Shown: positions 6,674-10,752 of the stretch, one piece after another
Layout: the number at the start of each line of letters is the position of its first letter
Position numbering within the stretch: the first letter of the stretch is position 1
Source of the DNA: FEN-1219 sp964457725
GTDB lineage: Bacteria; Pseudomonadota; Gammaproteobacteria; Steroidobacterales; Rariloculaceae
Direction of reading: 5' to 3'
DNA: 10,752 nt
NCBI GenBank assembly: GCA_964457725.1
Contig: CAYWGQ010000133.1
Coordinates: 1-10,752, forward strand
Notes under the pieces: generated by a model
The model's database searches: none
Told to the model about the DNA's origin: nothing
The model's input: the letters and a program-made list of their open reading frames with translations, nothing else
Position numbers and translations under genes: made by a program

Positions 6674-8043
6674 AGGAGCGACCGGCATCGGCCAAATCCG
6701 GCAGAGCCATGCTACCGAGCCTCGCTACGTTGGCAGCGTGCGCCAACCGGATGGACGCCGCGTGGTCGCTGATGCGCGATCTGTATCCGATCTGCCGCAG
6801 CATCACCGGTGACGGCGTTCGCAAGACGCTCGCTCGCGTTGCCGCCGAAGTGCCGCTCGACATCGTCGAAGTGCCCTCCGGGACACCGGTGTTCGACTGG
6901 GAGGTGCCCCGCGAGTGGAACGTGAGGGAAGCCTGGATCGCGGACGAGAGCGGGAACCGAATCGTCGATCTTCGAGATCACACGCTGCACCTCATGAGCT
7001 ACAGCACGCCGGTGGACGCCGTCATGCCGCTCGAGGAGCTGCGGCCGCGATTGCACTCGATCCCGGAGCATCCCGACTGGATACCGTACCGCACCAGCTA
7101 CTACCGCGAGGACTGGGGATTCTGCCTGACCCACCGCACGCTCGAGAGCTTGCGGCCGGGACGCTACACGGTACGAATCGACAGCGAGCTCACTTCCGGC
7201 TCCTTGACCTACGGCGAGTGCGTCGTGCCCGGTGCCTCGCAGGACGAGGTGCTCGTCTTCACGCACGTGTGCCATCCCTCGCTCTGCAACGACAACCTCA
7301 CCGGCATCGCGCTGGCGACGCTCGTTGCGGCGGAGTTGCGGGAATCGGCGCCGCGCTACACCTATCGATTCGTCTTCGCGCCGGGGACGATCGGCTCGAT
7401 CACTTGGCTCGCCCGCAACGAGGACGCGGTTCCCCGTGTTCGGCACGGTCTGGTGGTCGGCCTCGCGGGCGATCCAGGGCCGCTGACGTTCAAGCGAAGC
7501 CGGCGGGGGAATGCTGAGATCGACCAAGTCGCCCGGTACGTTCTGGGCGGCATCAGCCCGTCCGCGCGAGTGATCGATTTTTCGCCGTACGGCTATGACG
7601 AGCGGCAGCTATGCTCGCCCGGGTTCGATCTGCCGGTCGGCCGGCTGACCCGTACGCCGAACAACGAATACCCGGAATATCACACTTCCGCGGACGATTT
7701 CACGCTGATCGACCGGTCCGCGCTCGCAGAGACGCTTTTCGCGTTTGCCGAGATCGTCCGGGTGCTCGAGCGAAACGCCCGATACCTGAACTTGAGCCCC
7801 AAGTGCGAGCCGCGCCTCGGCAAGCGCGGCTTGTTCCGGCCGACGGGCGGACGTCATCCGGGCGAGTTCGAGCACGCGTTGCTGTGGGTGCTGAACCAGT
7901 CCGACGGATCGAAGAGCCTGCTGGACATAGCCGAGAGATCGGGGTTGTCGTTCGAGTTGATTGCCGAGGCGGCCGACGCACTCGTCGACGTCGAGTTGCT
8001 GCGTCGGTTGGAGCCAACGGTCGAGGGAGATAGGCAAACATGA
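6670..8043 (+). CDS. DUF2172/DUF4910 aminopeptidase-like zinc metalloprotein with C-terminal winged helix
   Basis: About 457 aa. Numbered from the GTG at 6670, it has DLYPICRSITGDGVRKTL (N-terminal signature), TSYYREDWGFCLTH (about 143-155), and a metal-site block HVCHPSLCNDNLTG with His199, His202 and Asp208. APGTIGSITWLARN, YDERQLCSPG (309-318) and PEYHTSADD with His338 follow. This resembles the M28-like metallopeptidase fold annotated as DUF2172/DUF4910, followed by a winged-helix-like tail. Family members recur in polysaccharide loci but have no established substrate, to my knowledge. It may hydrolyse an amide on a sugar intermediate rather than a peptide. The GTG overlaps the RmlC stop (GTGA), favouring coupling; an ATG at 6709 is the alternative start. 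The upstream extension to 6535 lies inside rmlC and is rejected. Confidence 0.85.
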   Translation: MKERPASAKSGRAMLPSLATLAACANRMDAAWSLMRDLYPICRSITGDGVRKTLARVAAEVPLDIVEVPSGTPVFDWEVPREWNVREAWIADESGNRIVDLRDHTLHLMSYSTPVDAVMPLEELRPRLHSIPEHPDWIPYRTSYYREDWGFCLTHRTLESLRPGRYTVRIDSELTSGSLTYGECVVPGASQDEVLVFTHVCHPSLCNDNLTGIALATLVAAELRESAPRYTYRFVFAPGTIGSITWLARNEDAVPRVRHGLVVGLAGDPGPLTFKRSRRGNAEIDQVARYVLGGISPSARVIDFSPYGYDERQLCSPGFDLPVGRLTRTPNNEYPEYHTSADDFTLIDRSALAETLFAFAEIVRVLERNARYLNLSPKCEPRLGKRGLFRPTGGRHPGEFEHALLWVLNQSDGSKSLLDIAERSGLSFELIAEAADALVDVELLRRLEPTVEGDRQT

Positions 8044-8816
8044 AGGTGATACTGTTCTGCGGCGGCCTGGGCACGCGGCTGCGCGAGCACTCGGACACGA
8101 TTCCGAAGCCGCTGGTCAACATCGGTCACCGCCCGATCCTGTGGCACCTGATGCGTTACTACGCGCACTTCGGCCACACGGACTTCATCTTGTGCCTCGG
8201 ATACCGAGGGGACCTCATCCGGGAGTATTTCCTGAACTACCGGGAGGAGCTGACGAACGACTTCGTGTTGCGCCCGGGGAACGGGCAAGTGCAGCTGCTG
8301 AGCCGCGATACGGAGAACTGGACCATCACTTTCGTGGATACGGGGCTGCACAGCAACATCGGTCAACGTCTCCTGCGGGTGCGGCGATTCGTCGAGAACG
8401 AGCCGGTGTTCCTCGCCAACTATGCGGACGGCCTTTCCGACATACCGCTCGACGAGATGATTGCGCTCTTCGAGCGCAAAGCCGCGACCGCATGTTTCGC
8501 GTCCGTCCGCAGCCTGCACAGCTTCCACACGGTGCGAGCGACGGACGGCGGAGTGGTCACGGGGATGGGCGCGATGAACAACGGTGATCTGTGGATAAAC
8601 GGAGGGTTCTTCGTGCTGCGCCAGGAGATCTTCGATCACATCAACGAAGGCGAGGAGCTCGTGGAGCAGCCGTTCGCCCGCCTGATCGAGAAGCAACGCC
8701 TCGTCACCTACCAGCACGACGGGTTCTGGCAATCGATGGACACGTTCAAGGACAAGATCACGTACGACCGTATGGAAGCGCAGGGCAACTGTCCCTGGAT
8801 GCTCTGGCGGAAGTAG
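8040..8816 (+). CDS. RfbF-like sugar-1-phosphate nucleotidyltransferase (glucose-1-phosphate cytidylyltransferase family)
   Basis: A 258-aa nucleotidyltransferase. It starts with FCGGLGTRLREHSDTIPKP (nucleotide-binding loop, Lys23 in PKP) and continues with PILWHLMRYYAHFGHTDFILCLGY, close to RfbF. The metal-binding aspartates appear as Asp130 in NYADGLSD and Asp234 in FWQSMDT. RfbF joins CTP and glucose-1-phosphate to CDP-glucose, the entry to CDP-dideoxyhexoses and CDP-yersiniose. Differences from the RfbF proteins I remember, such as LVNIGHRP in place of MVEIGGKP and ADG in place of GDG, leave base and sugar specificity open. Its ATG overlaps the stop of the preceding gene (ATGA), with AGG upstream. 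No CDP-glucose 4,6-dehydratase is in the window, so the next step must be encoded elsewhere. Confidence 0.87.
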   Translation: MKVILFCGGLGTRLREHSDTIPKPLVNIGHRPILWHLMRYYAHFGHTDFILCLGYRGDLIREYFLNYREELTNDFVLRPGNGQVQLLSRDTENWTITFVDTGLHSNIGQRLLRVRRFVENEPVFLANYADGLSDIPLDEMIALFERKAATACFASVRSLHSFHTVRATDGGVVTGMGAMNNGDLWINGGFFVLRQEIFDHINEGEELVEQPFARLIEKQRLVTYQHDGFWQSMDTFKDKITYDRMEAQGNCPWMLWRK

Positions 8817-8820
8817 CGCC

Positions 8821-9468
8821 ATGCTGCGGCTGATCCCGGAGAAGCGCGGCGCACTGCAGGTGCTGTGCATCGGCGCTCATTCCGACGACATCGAGCTCGG
8901 TTGCGGCGGCGCGATACTGGAGCTGATCGGCAGGCCTGCGCCGGTCTCCGTCACGTGGGTTGTCTTGAGTGGCACGGGGCAACGCGAGCGAGAGGCAGTA
9001 GCGAGCGCACGCCGGTTCCTGAAGGGGGCGAAGAAGGCGGATATCCGGGTCGCCGGCTTCCGCGACGGCTACTTGCCGACGATGCACGCCGAAGTGAAGG
9101 ACTTCTTCGAGCAGCTGAAGCATGACGTGTCGCCGGACTTGATCTTCACCCATGCAGGCAACGATTTGCACCAGGATCACCGGCTGGTCGCGGAATTGAC
9201 CTGGAACACGTTTCGCGATCACATGATTCTGGAGTACGAGATCGTCAAGTACGACGGCGGACTGGGCTCGCCGAACGGCTTCATACCGATTAGCTTGCGG
9301 AACTGTCGCCGGAAGGTGAGGATGCTGATGAGCGGGTTTGCGACGCAACGGTCGCGCCGCTGGTTCACGGAAGACACATTCATGGCGATGCTGAGAATAC
9401 GCGGCATCGAGTGCAATGCCCCCGAGGGGCACGCGGAAGCCTTCTATGTCCGAAAATTCGTTCTCTGA
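8821..9468 (+). CDS. PIG-L/LmbE-family N-deacetylase
   Basis: A 215-aa zinc deacetylase. The family motif appears as CIGAHSDDIELGCGG, with His20, Asp22 and Asp23, and Ser where many members have Pro (AHPDDE). The second metal motif is HQDH at 117-120 in THAGNDLHQDHR. Known members remove acetyl groups from N-acetylglucosamine units (GlcNAc-PI, mycothiol and bacillithiol precursors). Here the substrate is probably an N-acylated sugar or sugar nucleotide made by this operon. It has no signal peptide or membrane segment and is likely cytoplasmic. It begins 4 nt after the nucleotidyltransferase stop with GGAAG upstream, and its last 23 nt overlap the next gene. Gene order suggests it works with the following aminotransferase. 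Confidence 0.9.
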   Translation: MLRLIPEKRGALQVLCIGAHSDDIELGCGGAILELIGRPAPVSVTWVVLSGTGQREREAVASARRFLKGAKKADIRVAGFRDGYLPTMHAEVKDFFEQLKHDVSPDLIFTHAGNDLHQDHRLVAELTWNTFRDHMILEYEIVKYDGGLGSPNGFIPISLRNCRRKVRMLMSGFATQRSRRWFTEDTFMAMLRIRGIECNAPEGHAEAFYVRKFVL

Positions 9469-10752
9469 CGGCGGCCAGAAGCCGAGCCGCGAGTTCGCGC
9501 CGCGCGAGCGAAGCGCGGCCCTCGGCGCACGGGCGCACGAGATCATCCCCGGCGGCGCACACACGTACGCGAAGGGCGACGATCAGTTTCCCGTGCAGGC
9601 TCCGGGCTTCATCGCGCGCGGCAAGGGCTGTCACGTCTGGGACGTGGACGGTAACGAGTTCATAGAGTACGGAATGGGCTTACGGGCGGTGACGCTCGGC
9701 CACGCGTTCGCGCCGGTCGTCGAAGCCGTCGCCGCGGAGCTCGGCAAGGGCACGAACTTCAGCCGTCCCTCGCCGCTCGAGGTGGAGTACGCCGAGTGCC
9801 TTCTCGACGCGATACCCGGCGCGGAGATGGTGAAGTTCGCGAAGGACGGCTCGGATACGCTGGACGCGGCCGTGCGGCTCGCCCGTGCCTACACCGGGCG
9901 CGATCGCATCGCGATCTGCGGGGATCAGCCGTTCTTCTCGACGAGCGACTGGTTCATCGGCACCACCGACATGCCCGCGGGCATTCCGGCTTGGGTTCGC
10001 TCGCAGACGGTGAAGTTCCGCTACAACGACATCGACAGCGTTCGCGCGCTGTTCGCCGCGTATCCGAACGAGATCGCGTGCGTCGTGCTCGAGGCTGCGC
10101 GGACGGAAGAGCCCGCGCCCGGATTCTTGCAGTCGCTGCAGGCCGTGTGCCGAGAGCAGGGTGCAGTCCTCGTGTTCGACGAGATGATCACGGGGTTTCG
10201 CTGGAATCTAGGCGGCGCGCAGCGCGAATACGGAGTCGTGCCGGATCTTTCGACGTGGGGCAAAGCGCTCGCCAACGGCTTTTGCATCTCGGCTTTGGCC
10301 GGGCGAAGGGAGCTGATGGAGCTCGGCGGGCTCAACCACTCGCGTGAACGGGTTTTCCTGCTCTCGACCACGCACGGAGCGGAAACGCATTCGATCGCGG
10401 CCGGCCTTGCGACATACAAGTGTTACCGGGATCTCGGGGTGATCGACGTGCTGTACGCGCGCGGCGCTGCGCTGCGTAGTGGCATCGATCGGCTCACCAC
10501 GGAGCTCGGGTTGCAGCAGCATTTCGGCGTCGTCAGCCGCGACTGCAATCTGCTGTTCTACACGCGCGATGCGGAGGGTAAGCCGAGCCAGCCGTTCCGC
10601 ACGCTATTCATGCAGGAGCTCGTGCGCCACCGCATCATCGCGCCGTCGTTCGTCGTGAGCTTCTCGCATACCGAGGAGGACATCGCGCGCACGCTCGAGG
10701 CAATCGGGGAGGCGCTGTACGTCTACAAGCGTGCTCTGGCCGAAGGCCACGA
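9446..10752 (+). CDS. Class III PLP aminotransferase resembling glutamate-1-semialdehyde 2,1-aminomutase (3' end outside window)
   Basis: 435 codons are present with no stop, so the gene continues past the right edge. The ATG at 9446 lies within the end of the deacetylase gene, preceded by GGAAG. Class III features run in order: PGGAHTYAKGDD, a GSDTLDAAVRLARAYTGRDRI cofactor segment, FDEMITGFR with Asp245, and the Schiff-base Lys273 in STWGKALANG, followed later by STTHGAET. This is the architecture of glutamate-1-semialdehyde aminomutase (HemL). The polysaccharide context and the divergent segment around the active-site lysine (WGKALANGFCISALAG) argue against a role in haem synthesis. An aminotransferase acting on a keto-sugar or on an acid that decorates the sugar is more likely. 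The substrate cannot be told from sequence. Confidence 0.88.
   Translation, partial: MSENSFSDGGQKPSREFAPRERSAALGARAHEIIPGGAHTYAKGDDQFPVQAPGFIARGKGCHVWDVDGNEFIEYGMGLRAVTLGHAFAPVVEAVAAELGKGTNFSRPSPLEVEYAECLLDAIPGAEMVKFAKDGSDTLDAAVRLARAYTGRDRIAICGDQPFFSTSDWFIGTTDMPAGIPAWVRSQTVKFRYNDIDSVRALFAAYPNEIACVVLEAARTEEPAPGFLQSLQAVCREQGAVLVFDEMITGFRWNLGGAQREYGVVPDLSTWGKALANGFCISALAGRRELMELGGLNHSRERVFLLSTTHGAETHSIAAGLATYKCYRDLGVIDVLYARGAALRSGIDRLTTELGLQQHFGVVSRDCNLLFYTRDAEGKPSQPFRTLFMQELVRHRIIAPSFVVSFSHTEEDIARTLEAIGEALYVYKRALAEGH

Noticed and set aside
1..10752. tRNA or rRNA genes, insertion sequences, CRISPR arrays, phage genes
   Set aside because: No transposase, integrase, regularly spaced repeats or RNA-gene signatures were seen by eye on either strand.

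Overview
This is a GC-rich stretch (low 60s percent by eye) of a Gram-negative genome, most likely a proteobacterium. It reads as the inside of a surface-polysaccharide (O-antigen, capsule or exopolysaccharide) locus: nearly every gene makes or remodels a nucleotide-activated sugar. No glycosyltransferase, flippase, polymerase, RNA gene, mobile element or CRISPR array is visible. There are ten protein-coding genes, two of them cut by the window ends. Several start at GTG, and where both choices exist I preferred starts with a ribosome binding site or a stop-start overlap.

Layout. At the left edge (2-457, +) is the C-terminal end of an outer-membrane beta-barrel protein. It converges on a four-gene minus-strand operon that is transcribed from about 4695 down to 485. 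In order of transcription this holds a zinc-finger C-methyltransferase of the TylC3/NovU/TcaB9 type, a DegT-type sugar aminotransferase, a left-handed beta-helix N-acyltransferase, and a Gfo/Idh/MocA oxidoreductase. The last three match the WbpE, WbpD and WbpB trio that builds 2,3-diacetamido-2,3-dideoxy-hexuronic acids. A 9-bp inverted repeat over the barrel gene's stop codon may end transcription from one or both sides.

A 366-bp divergent control region (4696-5061) separates this from a tightly packed plus-strand operon (5062 to beyond 10752). Its genes are an extended SDR epimerase/ketoreductase, an RmlC-type 3,5-epimerase, a DUF2172/DUF4910 aminopeptidase-like metalloprotein, an RfbF-like sugar-1-phosphate nucleotidyltransferase, a PIG-L deacetylase, and a glutamate-1-semialdehyde-aminomutase-like class III aminotransferase that runs off the end. 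Junctions are 1 nt, 4-nt overlap, 4-nt overlap, 4 nt and 23-nt overlap, so the genes are almost certainly translationally coupled.

Reading. The minus operon probably supplies a diamino-uronic acid building block. The plus operon, probably with the C-methyltransferase from the other strand, looks like a pathway for an unusual, possibly C-branched and aminated, deoxysugar. Its product cannot be deduced from the sequence. The peptidase-like protein, the deacetylase and the aminomutase-like enzyme beside ordinary deoxysugar genes are the least explained and most interesting part of the window. The leader of the plus operon can form two mutually exclusive hairpins just before the first gene.
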